Source: Wolbachia endosymbiont of Ctenocephalides felis wCfeT (lineage in GTDB: Bacteria; Pseudomonadota; Alphaproteobacteria; Rickettsiales; Anaplasmataceae). Taken from it: 64,000 bases of DNA. The position numbers and the translations under genes were made by a program. The notes beneath the pieces are model-generated. The model saw only the letters and a list, made by a program, of their open reading frames with translations, was not told where the DNA came from and made no database searches. Position 1 is the first letter of the stretch. The number at the start of each line of letters is the position of its first letter. Below, one piece after another: positions 9,121 through 18,604 of this stretch. The stretch lies in the NCBI RefSeq assembly GCF_012277295.1, contig NZ_CP051156.1, positions 1,302,001-1,366,000 of the forward strand, in the 5' to 3' direction.

Positions 9121-11178
9121 CTATAAATACCCGTTTGTAATGCAAGATGCACCATATGGAAAAGGCATTCCTAAGTCTGTATGCAATTTCTTTCTTTTAA
9201 AATCTACTTGTTCCTGTAAGTATTCGTTTGTAACATAAGATGCGTCATCTGGAGTGTATATTCCCAATGTTTTCAAGACTGCAAGTATTTCATCTCATTC
9301 TTGTACTTCATTTATTTGTCTACCCTGTAAATAAATAATATTAAATACTTCATTAAAAACATAGCGTAATATTTCTTTGTCTTTAACTTTGCATGCGTTC
9401 ATTGTGTCGATAAATATCTTGTCAGGTTTTTCACTACTTTCCTTGGATTTTATGGCTATACCAACACGCATTTCTGTACTTTCTATTAGCCCTTTTATGT
9501 TAGCAGGTATCTTTTTCTTGCGCCCAGTTTGCCCAGCGACTATGTGGCTACTTTGAGGTTCTTCTACACTACTTGTTATTCCAGCACTTGTGCTTGGCAT
9601 AGCCTGTTCAGTATTCACTGGATGATCAGTCACAGCCCCTCCTGCTTGTGGAGAAGGTTCTTGCAAAAAAGAAAATTTTAACGCATTAACTGTATTAAAA
9701 AAATTACTTGGTTTGAAGGCTTCAAGTAAGGGTTGAAGCCTAAGTTGAACCCTTATTTTTTCACGCGAATCAAACTTAGGAGCTTTTCCACGCAAAGATC
9801 CAAACCAATAAGCGTTTTCACGCATCGCTACATCCACCACAGAAGCACGTGTTACTTGCTTTCCACTGTCTTCCTTAGGTTCAAGTAAGTTTGTAGGCGA
9901 TATATTCTGAGCTATACTCTGTGCTTCTCCATTCTTATTTTCACTTCCCCCTACTTTTATCGCCGTTTCACCCTGCTCGCTTGTTACCGTCGGTGTATCT
10001 AGCGTATCGCCCTCTATCCTCTCATCTGGCACGGGCTGAGCTTTGCTGGGATCAATATTTTTAATATCTGCTTGTAGCCTAATTGTTATTCCTTGTAAAA
10101 AAATATTCAGTATCTTTGATTGCTCTTCTTCAGGTAAATTATAAAAATCCTCTGCGCTATATAACCATCTACCTAAAACATGACCCCCAATTTTATCTAC
10201 AATACGCAAAATCGATTTATCTACTCCACCACTATATAATTTTTCAAAAGCATTCCAGGAAGTAGTTAACTCTTTACCAGACACTTCTACCACATATTTA
10301 TCAAAAGTCTCACCTTTTCTCAAATAACTCGTATGAAGATTTACTGATTCTTTTAATTTCTTGAGAATATCATCGTACAATGTTTTATTATCTGAATCAT
10401 CTTCTGACACCTTCAATTCAAATGAAAATTCACCTGTGTTATTCTCCTTATACTCCCGATAACCAATAACTTCCATAGAATCACTCTCAATTTCTGTGAC
10501 AGCTTCTTCTTCGCCTTGGTTAATATCTTTAATGTCTGCTTTATTTGCTGCTAGCCTAATTGTTACTCCTCGAAAAAAAACATCTAATACTTCTTGTTAC
10601 TCATCTTCAGTTATGTTGTAAAAGTTTTTTTCTTGAAAAAAACTTTTGAAGAATGCAAAGCCTTTTTTGTTGGGTACAGGGCTTCGTCTTTCAATCTTAA
10701 AGTTTTCAAAGTCTTTTATGTTAAGTGTAAAGCTTTGTCCTTTATAATCTTCTCCGCTTGATAGAAAAGCTTGCAACTTTCCTTTGTCAAGTATAAAGCT
10801 TTCTATTTCCCTTAAAATACTCCATGTGAAAGCGTCAATCTGTTCTTTTTCCCATTCATCTTGTCCCCCACTAGCTTGGTGTAATCTTTCACCAAATCGA
10901 TGTGATTCTTTACTAATAAAGCTGCCTATAGTCTTAGTAATGGATTGATTAACAATAAAAAACTTTTCTGGCTTTAAGCAACGTTTATAAGATTCTATTT
11001 GCTCTCTTATTTCATCAAAGACACTGCTGTACAAATCCTCCTTACTGAATTGAGTTTGTGACGATAATTTTAACTCAAAGGAAAATTCGCCTATGTTATC
11101 CCCATACTCCTGATAATCAATAACTTTTACTTCGGTTACTTCCCCAATAGACTTTGTTCTTCCATTTTCTCCCATCAT
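9121..11178 (-). pseudogene. decayed hypothetical gene with an internal domain duplication
   Basis: Minus-strand frame from ATG 11178, broken by TAA at 10597-10599 and TGA at 9293-9295 without change of frame, ending at TAG 9121-9123. The first third and the middle third are diverged copies of one domain: each begins VIDYQEYGDNIGEFSFELK or VIGYREYKENNTGEFSFELK and ends FRGVTIRLAANKADIKDIN or FLQGITIRLQADIKNID. A proline/threonine/glutamine-rich linker and a C-terminal unit with KAPKFDSREKIRVQLRLQPL follow. Further down, two imperfect 43-bp repeats lie at 9119-9230. No family recognised. Nonsense mutations in a Gln codon and near the end indicate recent loss. Confidence 0.65.
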
Positions 11179-11256
11179 AATTAATATAATAAATCTACTA
11201 ATATAATATTAAATAAAAAGATACATTTTGTCAATAAATTAGCAATTAAAGAAAGT

Positions 11257-11284
11257 TTGAGTTATCGTGAGACTGTACTATAAT
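11257..11284 (+). promoter_or_regulatory. probable promoter of pheS-glmU
   Basis: TTGAGT at 11257 and TATAAT at 11279 are separated by 16 bp, 23 bp upstream of the pheS ATG, which itself follows AAAGG. A good sigma-70 match, but in DNA this AT-rich it remains a prediction. Confidence 0.55.
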
Positions 11285-11306
11285 TAGGGTTTAAGTTAGA
11301 TAAAGG

Positions 11307-12350
11307 ATGAATAAAGAGTTGCTCAATGATATACCTTCGCTTGAATATCAAGCTATCGCAGAAATTGAGAGAGCCTCCTCTTTGCAGGATTTAGAAAAAG
11401 TCAGGCTATTATACCTGGGAAAAAAAGGCATAGTCAGAGCATATTTTAATGACTTAAGAAATATAGACAGTGCTGAAGAAAAACGCAATTTGGGCGAAGT
11501 TATTAATGCGTTACGTGATAAGCTGGATAATCTAATAAGAAATAAGGAAGATGTGTTAAGAGCTGAGGAAATCACCTCTAAGTTACAAAATGAAGCAGTG
11601 GATATTACATTACCTGTAAGGCCAGAAAAAATTGGCAAAATTCATCCACTAAGTAAAGTTATAAATGAAGTAAAACTTATCTTTGCCCATATGGGCTTTT
11701 CAGCAGTTGATGGTCCGGACATTGAGGATGAATTCCATGTGTTTGACGCGTTGAATACTCCAAGTTACCATCCAGCACGTGAGGAACAAGATACTTTCTA
11801 TTTAAAGGAAAAAATAGATGGTAAGAGAATGGTACTGCGCACTCACACTTCATCTGTACAGATTAGAACTATGGAAAAAGCAAAGCGTTTTCCAATTAAA
11901 ATAGTCGCACCGGGCAGAGTATACAGAAATGACTTTGATGCAACCCATACCCCAATGTTCCATCAGATAGAGGGACTATATGTTGCTGAAAATGTTAATA
12001 TGGGTCAGTTAAAATTTACCATTCACAACTTCCTAAATAAATTTTTTGGAGAAAAGGGGCTAAAGATACGCTTCCGCAATAGTTTCTTTCCTTTTACCGA
12101 ACCTTCAGCAGAGGTGGATATCAGCTATAAAGGCAGTAAATGGATAGAAGTTCTTGGCTGTGGTATGGTACATCCTAATGTTTTTAAAAATGTTGGTATA
12201 GATCACACTAAATACAATGGTTTTGCATTTGGCATTGGTATTGAGAGGCTTGCAATGCTAAAATATCAAATTCCTGATTTAAGAAGCTTTTATGACAATA
12301 AAATAAGCTGGCTTAATCATTATGGTTTTAGCTTTTCATCTTTAAGATAA
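11307..12350 (+). CDS. pheS: phenylalanyl-tRNA synthetase alpha subunit
   Basis: 347 residues, normal length. An N-terminal coiled-coil arm (residues 1-90) is followed by the class II catalytic domain: motif 2 as GRVYRNDFDATHTPMFHQIEG, and motif 3 near the end as GFAFGIGIERLAMLKYQI. GLGV-like substrate pocket residues lie in EVLGCGMVHPNV. With PheT it charges tRNA-Phe; pheT is not in this window, as is common in Rickettsiales where the two subunits are separated. glmU begins 4 bp after the stop. Confidence 0.97.
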   Translation: MNKELLNDIPSLEYQAIAEIERASSLQDLEKVRLLYLGKKGIVRAYFNDLRNIDSAEEKRNLGEVINALRDKLDNLIRNKEDVLRAEEITSKLQNEAVDITLPVRPEKIGKIHPLSKVINEVKLIFAHMGFSAVDGPDIEDEFHVFDALNTPSYHPAREEQDTFYLKEKIDGKRMVLRTHTSSVQIRTMEKAKRFPIKIVAPGRVYRNDFDATHTPMFHQIEGLYVAENVNMGQLKFTIHNFLNKFFGEKGLKIRFRNSFFPFTEPSAEVDISYKGSKWIEVLGCGMVHPNVFKNVGIDHTKYNGFAFGIGIERLAMLKYQIPDLRSFYDNKISWLNHYGFSFSSLR

Positions 12351-12354
12351 TTAA

Positions 12355-13638
12355 GTGATAAATAAAGCCCACACTTTCATTATACTTGCTGCAGGTCACG
12401 GCAAGCGAATGAATTCAAATTTGCCTAAAGTTTTGCATAAGATAGGCAATTTCTCTATGCTCGAGCATGTAATCTACAATGCAAAACAATTTAATCCTGA
12501 AAACATAGCCGTTGTGGTTGACCAGCCTTTAGCTGAAGAGTTAAAAAGCTTAAAACCTATTATACAAGAATCAATACTTGGCACTGGTCATGCAGTTAAA
12601 ACTGCAATGAAAAGCCTTAAGGAATTACCAGATTCAAGTGTAGTTATCGTGCAATATGGGGACACACCACTTATAAAAAGCTGCACGATCACTAAAATGA
12701 TTAACCGCTTGCAAGACAATGCCTTAGTATGTCTTGGATTTGAAACGCGCAATAAAGAATATGGAAGATTCGTTATAGAGAATGATTCCTTGGTAGAAAT
12801 TATAGAAGCAAAAGGTAGTACAAATGGTAATAAAGAATTTCTAGCCAATGCTGGAGCTATGGTTGCATATGCAAAAGATTTACGTGAATTAGTAGAAAAA
12901 ATAGAACCTAATGCCGCAAGCGGTGAATATTACTTGACTGATATAGTTTCTATTGCGGTAAAAAATAACTTAAATGTAAGCTACATTGTAACTGATGAAG
13001 AAGATGCAATGGGGATAAACAATAGAAATGATCTTGCAAAAGCTGAATTTTGCTTTCAAAAAAGCAAAAGAGATTTTTTCATCGATTCTGGAGTCACGCT
13101 TACTGCACCAGAAACTGTTTTCTTCTCTCTTGATACGCAAATTGCTAGGGATTCAATTATTGATCCATATGTTTTTTTTGGTCCTAACGTTAAGATAGAA
13201 TCTGGTGTGAAAATACTGTCATTTTCACATTTAGAGAATTGCTTAATTAAAAGCTGTGCAACAATTGGCCCATTTGCGAGAATACGCGAAAAAACAACGA
13301 TCGATAACAACGTAACAATAGGTAATTTCGTTGAAATTAAAGCAAGTGAGGTTGGTAATAATACTAAGATAAAGCACTTAAGTTATATAGGAAATACTAA
13401 AATAGGACAGAAAAGTAATATAGGAGCTGGCACAGTTGTTTGCAACTATGATGGAAAATATAAACATGAAACAAACATAGGAAATAACTGCTTTGTCGGC
13501 TCCAATAGCTCATTAATTGCACCGCTTGATATTTATGATGGCTCCAAAGTTGCAGCAGGCAGCGTTATAGTTGATAACGTACCAGAGAAAAGTCTTGCAA
13601 TTGCAAGAGAGAAACAAGTGATTAAGGAGATGAAATGA
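12355..13638 (+). CDS. glmU: bifunctional UDP-GlcNAc pyrophosphorylase / GlcN-1-P acetyltransferase
   Basis: 427 residues from GTG 12355. The N-terminal nucleotidyltransferase signature is LAAGHGKRMNSNLPKVLH (residues 11-28), with QYGDTPLI and the uridine-binding LANAGAMVA. The C-terminal half is a left-handed beta-helix of hexapeptide repeats with IGAGTVVCNYDGKYKHETNI, the acetyl-CoA site. It makes UDP-GlcNAc, feeding lipid II synthesis, which Wolbachia retains. Spacing of 4 bp from pheS and a weak ribosome site suggest translational coupling. Confidence 0.96.
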   Translation: MINKAHTFIILAAGHGKRMNSNLPKVLHKIGNFSMLEHVIYNAKQFNPENIAVVVDQPLAEELKSLKPIIQESILGTGHAVKTAMKSLKELPDSSVVIVQYGDTPLIKSCTITKMINRLQDNALVCLGFETRNKEYGRFVIENDSLVEIIEAKGSTNGNKEFLANAGAMVAYAKDLRELVEKIEPNAASGEYYLTDIVSIAVKNNLNVSYIVTDEEDAMGINNRNDLAKAEFCFQKSKRDFFIDSGVTLTAPETVFFSLDTQIARDSIIDPYVFFGPNVKIESGVKILSFSHLENCLIKSCATIGPFARIREKTTIDNNVTIGNFVEIKASEVGNNTKIKHLSYIGNTKIGQKSNIGAGTVVCNYDGKYKHETNIGNNCFVGSNSSLIAPLDIYDGSKVAAGSVIVDNVPEKSLAIAREKQVIKEMK

Positions 13639-13646
13639 GCTTTAAA

Positions 13647-13710
13647 TCATAAGTTAAAACTCATCCCAAATTCAAATCCATGATAATGATCTTTAAATGC
13701 TTTAAGCAAG
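13647..13710 (-). pseudogene. C-terminal remnant of a possible outer-membrane protein
   Basis: Between glmU and IS66 copy 3, the minus strand reads LKAFKDHYHGFEFGMSFNL then TGA. The alternating aromatic/polar GFEFGMSFN ending resembles the last strand of a beta-barrel protein. The rest of the gene is absent beyond the IS, where ccmH lies instead, so the IS marks a breakpoint. Only about 20 codons remain and the assignment is tentative. Confidence 0.35.
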
Positions 13711-15172
13711 GTATCCATTCAGCCGGGCGGTAAAATAAAGAGTAGACAAGGAATGCTAAAAAGGTAAACTAGAGTGGCTGTGAGGTAATATGGTTGATCT
13801 TTTAGAATTTTGCGAAAGTTTAAGCAGACTATAGAAAAGTTAGAAACAAAAATAGAAGAGCTTAAAGCAGAAAATAAAGCGCTAAGGATCGAAAACGCTG
13901 AGTTAAAAGAAAGGCTTGGCTTAAATTCAAAAAATTCATCTATACCAAGCTCCAAAGAATTATATAAGATGAGGGAAAATAAGCCAAAAAGTGACAGGAA
14001 AGTAGGAGCACAGGTTGGACATAAAGGCAGTTACCGCCCTAAAATGGAGGCAGATGAGATGGTAAAAATAGAACTGCCCAATACGTGTGAGTGCGGAGGA
14101 GAAATTGCGGTATCAAAAGATCCGTATACTCATCAAAAGGTCGATTTGCCGGAAATCAAGCCGTATGTAGTTGAATATTAACTAGAGCATGGACGTTGCA
14201 AAAGATGTGGAAAAAGAAAAAGTAGCAAGCTACAAGAAGGAGTAACTGCGGACACATTTGGTCCAAGAGTTAAGTCAGTAATTACAGCATTAAGTGGATT
14301 TTACAAGAATTCGAAAAAAGAAGTGGCAAATATTATAAAGGACATTTTCAACCTGGATATCAGCGTCGGTAGTGTATCAAATAGCGAGGCTAGAGTGGCA
14401 GAAAAATGCCAAGAAGCATATGAGCAAATTGAGGAAGAGGTAAGCAAGAGCAAAATTTTACATATCGATGAAACTAGCCATTACAACAAAGGTAAACAGG
14501 GCTGGTGCTGGATGTTTGCGAGCAAAATAGGAAGTGTGATCAAATTGACAGAGTCAAGAGGGATGAAAGTCCTGGAAAATAGTAAATTTGGAAAGAATAA
14601 CAACCTAGTAGTGACCGACAGATATGCAGCTTACAACTACTTTTCCAGCAAGAAAAGGCAGGTCTGTTGGGCACATTTAGCAAGAGATTTTGAAAGGTTG
14701 TCTCATAGTTGGAATAGCGAAGTGAAAGTTTTGGGGTATTATTTAAGGAATGTTGCTACTGAATTATTTGCATTGAAAAAAGCTCTGTTAAAGGATGAAA
14801 TAGACACATTAAGGTTCATAAGAAGAGCAAGAAAATTACGCAAGCGAACGAGATATTACTTAAAGAATATATCAAATTTACCCGAGGCAATTGGAGCGTC
14901 TCGAGTAGCAAAAAATATCATGAAATCGGATCTGATGATGTGGAAATTTTTGGACGATCCAGAAAATATTCCACTGACAAACAACTATGCTGAGCGACAG
15001 ATTCGGCATTACGTTGTTTACCGAAAAGTTTCATATTTTACACAATCGAAACGGGGAAATATGTTTCTTGAGAGGATAATTTCATTGTACTTGACTTGGA
15101 GGCAAAAGAAGTTAAATCCTTTTCAAAACCTACTGGCTATTGCTTCTTAAGCCATACACCTGAATGGATACT
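13711..15172 (+). mobile_element. IS66-family element, copy 3
   Basis: Complete element, transposase on the plus strand, with GTATCCATTCAG at 13711 and CTGAATGGATAC ending at 15172. Outside flanks TAAGCAAG and TATATATC do not match. The right end lies in ccmH and supplies its last codons; the left flank holds the tail of an unrelated gene. Confidence 0.95.
13810..15150 (+). pseudogene. IS66 transposase, nonsense mutation at codon 124
   Basis: The 446-codon frame starts at TTG 13810 and is cut by TAA at 14179-14181, where the intact copy has CAA. Everything downstream stays open to 15150. A 14-codon leader frame (ATG 13790, preceded by GAGGT) overlaps the TTG start in another frame, a layout shared by the other full-length copies. 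Confidence 0.9.
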
Positions 15173-15529
15173 ATATATCAAAACACATCCAATAAGTAGA
15201 ACTATCAATGGAATACACCATATAATATAAGTGCTAGACTTCAGTGGAGGAGTGATTATTATTGAGTTTCCGTAAGCATTTTGCAAATCTGCAATTATTT
15301 CTTGATCAGTATACCCATTGTTAATTTTTTTACGAATTGCTTTGCGCATATCGTATGCTACCTGAGACTGAGATTCAGATAGTGACTCACCAGAACACAC
15401 TGGACATTTGATCACTTCAAATAAGCTAGTAGCTCGCTTTTCCATACTTCTATCTGGAAGCTTATCATCTAAAGTAAAAGCACTCACGCTCCAGCAAAAT
15501 GCTAATATAAAACTAATTACTACTCTCAT
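15137..15529 (-). CDS. ccmH: cytochrome c maturation protein CcmH, C-terminus from IS66
   Basis: From ATG 15529 (an in-frame ATG at 15547 is also possible). Signal/anchor VVISFILAFCWSVSAFTLDD, then the redox motif IKCPVCSGESLSES with the two cysteines, a helical region RKAIRKKINNGYTDQEII and a C-terminal membrane segment IIWCIPLIVLLIGCVLIY. CcmH helps deliver reduced apocytochrome c for heme attachment in the periplasm. The final eleven residues (SIHSGVWLKKQ) and the stop come from IS66 copy 3, so a short native tail has been exchanged. The functional domain and helix look complete. It overlaps the upstream gene by 17 bp. Confidence 0.88.
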   Translation of the reverse strand: MRVVISFILAFCWSVSAFTLDDKLPDRSMEKRATSLFEVIKCPVCSGESLSESQSQVAYDMRKAIRKKINNGYTDQEIIADLQNAYGNSIIITPPLKSSTYIIWCIPLIVLLIGCVLIYSIHSGVWLKKQ

Positions 15530-16544
15530 TCTTAATGAGCTTATCAATTATGCTCAATTGACTTATGAAATCAGCAGTAGATAACTTGCCAATAAACCCT
15601 GTTCCTATATTATTATCATATCTTATTGAAAACTTAACGCTGTCATCAGTTGTTTTTTCTGACAGAGAAGGTAATAATTTCTCAAACGCATCTGCAACTT
15701 TTGGTTCTTCTTCACTCATTACATATGAAACTAACTCTTTATAATTTGATACAGATACGTTAACTTGATCTTCAAATGAAGAAGTAACAAAATTGTAATT
15801 TCGCACCCCACCATCTGCAATAATAGAGAATTTATTGCTTTGAACTAAAAGCTTTTCTATATTAAAATTCATACTTGAAGCAGAGATATCACTTACAAAC
15901 TCATAGTCAAGTTTAATGTCCATGCTTAAGTAATCTTCTGGTTTTGCAACATCTTTATATCGGTAAATATAAAGATCCTGTGACGACTTAGCATTGCCAT
16001 TAATTTCTTTATTAAAAGAGATTTGTATATAGTTGCTTCCGTCATTTACTTCAGTTTCAGCACTCTTTCTGCTTTCCAAGTCCTCACATTTTAGCCCATA
16101 ATCCTCATAACGTAGTGTATTTACATAATCTATAAGAGTACTATCTGGATCAAACTGCAGCGAGAACAGTAAATCTTTTAGCTTGATCATGAAATTATTG
16201 CTATTACTTGTGTGACACTTGATATTCTGTTCCTTCTCTCCATGAAAAGTAATATTAACTTCATTGCTTGGTACATAAGCATATACTGATTTATCAAACA
16301 ATCTGTTTTTTATCAGCAAATCCTTAGAAGAGAGAGTGAATTGCTCATTAGAAATTTTTGGATTTGTAACATGAAAAGTAAGACTAAAAGGAAAACCACT
16401 GAAATTATATGAAATCTCAGATTTTTCATCATTAATATACAAAGCTAAGAATTTTTTTACTTTCCATATACAAAAGCTACCATATGCTAAAGGAATAAAT
16501 AAAAGTAAAGAAAAAACGGCAGTATAGATAAGGATCTTCCGCAT
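15513..16544 (-). CDS. DUF2125-like membrane-anchored protein
   Basis: 343 residues. One N-terminal membrane segment (ILIYTAVFSLLLFIPLAYGS) is followed by a long beta-rich periplasmic domain. YNFSGFPFSLTFHVTNPKI near residue 48 resembles the YxGFPFR start of DUF2125 proteins of alphaproteobacteria, whose function is unknown. It lies between fdx (2-bp gap) and ccmH (overlap), so it is probably co-transcribed with them. The family call is by motif and could be wrong. Confidence 0.6.
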   Translation of the reverse strand: MRKILIYTAVFSLLLFIPLAYGSFCIWKVKKFLALYINDEKSEISYNFSGFPFSLTFHVTNPKISNEQFTLSSKDLLIKNRLFDKSVYAYVPSNEVNITFHGEKEQNIKCHTSNSNNFMIKLKDLLFSLQFDPDSTLIDYVNTLRYEDYGLKCEDLESRKSAETEVNDGSNYIQISFNKEINGNAKSSQDLYIYRYKDVAKPEDYLSMDIKLDYEFVSDISASSMNFNIEKLLVQSNKFSIIADGGVRNYNFVTSSFEDQVNVSVSNYKELVSYVMSEEEPKVADAFEKLLPSLSEKTTDDSVKFSIRYDNNIGTGFIGKLSTADFISQLSIIDKLIKNESSN

Positions 16545-16546
16545 AA

Positions 16547-16906
16547 TTATTCTTTATCTTGCTTATCAAGTGATATATTTCTTGTGCCTTTTGGTATGGT
16601 TACACACAAACCATCAATATCTTCTGTGATTTTTATTTGGCATCCAAGCCTTGATGTCTCTGTGAGGCCAAAAGCCAAATCCAACATATCATTTTCTTCA
16701 TCAGAGATAGGATTGTGTGCTTCCACAGCGCTAAAAAATTTTGGATCAACAATTACATGACATGTGGAACAAGCAAGAGAGCCTTCGCACGCTCCTTCAA
16801 GCAGATCAGGATCGCTCCTGTGAGCTAAATTAAGCAAAGTTTCACCCTCTGCAGCTTCATAACTTCTCTTACTACCATCAGGTAGAATAAAAGTAACAGA
16901 TGGCAT
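16547..16906 (-). CDS. fdx: [2Fe-2S] ferredoxin, adrenodoxin type
   Basis: 119 residues. The cluster ligands appear as GACEGSLACSTCHV (Cys-x5-Cys-x2-Cys) and, about 36 residues later, RLGCQI. This spacing matches the ISC-type ferredoxin that gives electrons for Fe-S cluster assembly. The beta-grasp start MPSVTFILPDGSKR is typical. It is the first gene of a probable fdx-DUF2125-ccmH unit. Confidence 0.93.
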   Translation of the reverse strand: MPSVTFILPDGSKRSYEAAEGETLLNLAHRSDPDLLEGACEGSLACSTCHVIVDPKFFSAVEAHNPISDEENDMLDLAFGLTETSRLGCQIKITEDIDGLCVTIPKGTRNISLDKQDKE

Positions 16907-16939
16907 ATTATTTCCTTATTTAAAATCCTTACTAATATC

Positions 16940-17191
16940 CTACAGGGAATGACCACGACTTGCAACATTTTGGTTTTCAAACATAGGTACCAACGTTACC
17001 TCTGTTGTTAAACCTTCAGACAATTTAGTGCAGACGTATTCTTCCAGATTAAAATCTTTATTTAATCCTGAGTTTATTAAATATTTGTGAGCCATTTCAC
17101 TAATAAAATAGTTTTTCATCTCTATAAAACTTATACATATTTCATCAGGTTCCAATTCATCGTTATTCAATTTAATATACTTAACTATCAA
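16940..17191 (-). CDS. hypothetical protein, probably the displaced C-terminus of the next gene upstream
   Basis: 83 codons from a TTG; there is no ATG. The same frame stays open upstream to about 17300, overlapping the end of the hydrolase-like gene, and reads LITPQQFRVSVVLKHN and then ENIHIDDEGHLIVKYIKLN. An open frame without a start, butting against the end of another gene, fits a frameshift better than an independent gene. It ends NVASRGHSL, so a histidine lies near the C-terminus, which could be the missing catalytic His of an alpha/beta-hydrolase. Confidence 0.45.
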   Translation of the reverse strand: MIVKYIKLNNDELEPDEICISFIEMKNYFISEMAHKYLINSGLNKDFNLEEYVCTKLSEGLTTEVTLVPMFENQNVASRGHSL

Positions 17192-17286
17192 ATGTCCCTC
17201 ATCATCAATATGAATATTTTCTTTATTCTTACATTCTGTTTGATTGTGCTTAAGTACTACACTTACTCTAAATTGCTGAGGCGTAA

Positions 17287-18399
17287 TTAAACTTGGAAGC
17301 CTATATCAGCAAGTTGCGCTTTTTCTGGGGGGATTACAGTGTCACCATCTCTACCTGCAACCATCACAGGGCTTTCCTTTACATCTTTTTCTATAACTTT
17401 CTGTTGGTCCCACTCTAAGCCACAACGCCTAAACCAAACATTCACGAATTTTGTAGGGAGCTGTTTTGTAAATAACTTTCCTACATGGGGAAAGTTATTG
17501 CTTGCATCTTTAAGTGTACAGTAAGAATTACTATGAATTAATGTTAAATAAATACCTAGTTCTGCAAACCTTTTTAATACTTCTGCTGCAATTCCTCCTC
17601 CAAGGGAATTAGTGTCTAAAATTATGTCATTTGGATGTACACCCTCTAGTAACAACTTGTTTACCATTGCCATTCCGGCCTGAACTAACTTTTCTCCGTT
17701 TGTCAGAAACTTGTACAGTGCTAATACCTTATCTCCTTTCAAGAGGAAATTAACAATATCTTTTATGTCCTCACTCTTTTCTGGTTTTTGACCATGCACC
17801 CCTTCGTTTGATTGTTTACCTATAAGTTGATTCTTGTATAGCTTCACTAACTCAGGATCAAGGCCTTCTAGCAAATTTTCAAGCCTATGTACAACAAACC
17901 TCTCCTTAATAAAATCAAAAAGCAGCCATACTGCGCTCACAGCAAAGAATATTACTGCCAAAGCTAATAATATTACTAAAGTAAACGCTAATACAGAAAG
18001 CACTAGCAAACACAGAGGCACTATCGTTCCTGTGAATTTTTTCTCCCTACTCCTCAATTCTTTGCAAAAATGCTCTGGATTAACAATGTCAGAAAAGAAC
18101 GGGTAATCAAAGTAATAATCTACTCTCTTAAATCCATTTTTTTCCTCATCATATTCACTACTTTTCTTTTCATTCTCTCCTAGTACATTAGCCTCAATTC
18201 CATTTTCTTGCTTATCAGATTCACTACTCTTCTTTTTATTCTTTCCAAGTACATTAACCTTAATAAAGCCACCCATCCCAAAAAAGTGTACTACGAATTT
18301 TGTATTTTTTTCTGGTTTTATACTTTCTTCTGGTTTTATATTGTTATTAAAATTGTAAACAATATGGAAGATTACCTTCATTTTACTGTTACTTACCAT
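17287..18399 (-). CDS. membrane protein with alpha/beta-hydrolase-like domain, likely frameshifted
   Basis: 370 residues. N-terminal soluble region with a tandem repeat (VNVLGKNKKKSSESDKQ and ANVLGENEKKSSEYDEE), two hydrophobic segments around residues 125-165 (TIVPLCLLVLSVLAFTLVIL and following), then a domain with DTNSLGGGIAAEVLKRF, a degenerate GxSxGG nucleophile elbow, and VAGRDGDTVIPPEKAQL, which looks like the acid-residue loop. The frame stops soon after that loop, before the expected catalytic His, and an open frame continues downstream. I infer a +1/-1 indel near 17295. Possible host-directed protein; no exact family recognised. Confidence 0.55.
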   Translation of the reverse strand: MVSNSKMKVIFHIVYNFNNNIKPEESIKPEKNTKFVVHFFGMGGFIKVNVLGKNKKKSSESDKQENGIEANVLGENEKKSSEYDEEKNGFKRVDYYFDYPFFSDIVNPEHFCKELRSREKKFTGTIVPLCLLVLSVLAFTLVILLALAVIFFAVSAVWLLFDFIKERFVVHRLENLLEGLDPELVKLYKNQLIGKQSNEGVHGQKPEKSEDIKDIVNFLLKGDKVLALYKFLTNGEKLVQAGMAMVNKLLLEGVHPNDIILDTNSLGGGIAAEVLKRFAELGIYLTLIHSNSYCTLKDASNNFPHVGKLFTKQLPTKFVNVWFRRCGLEWDQQKVIEKDVKESPVMVAGRDGDTVIPPEKAQLADIGFQV

Positions 18400-18578
18400 T
18401 TTAATAATAATATCAATATATATTTAATTTATTTTAATAAAATTTTATAAAAAATCAATATTTGATCTATCATTTAAAAATAAATTATTATAAAATTAAT
18501 ATAATTAATGGACGTATGATTATAATGTAACTACAAGGAAGAGGTTGCAATATTGGAAGTTCTCAGGCAAATAACTTA

Positions 18579-18603
18579 AAGTATAGGGCATAGCCCTATA
18601 CTT
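18579..18603 (-). terminator. hairpin just after the ankyrin gene
   Basis: AAGTATAGGGC and GCCCTATACTT form a perfect 11-bp stem with a 3-nt loop, 1 bp past the end of the ankyrin frame. On the minus strand it is followed by TTT only, so it is a probable but weak intrinsic terminator. Confidence 0.6.
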
Positions 18604-18604
18604 A

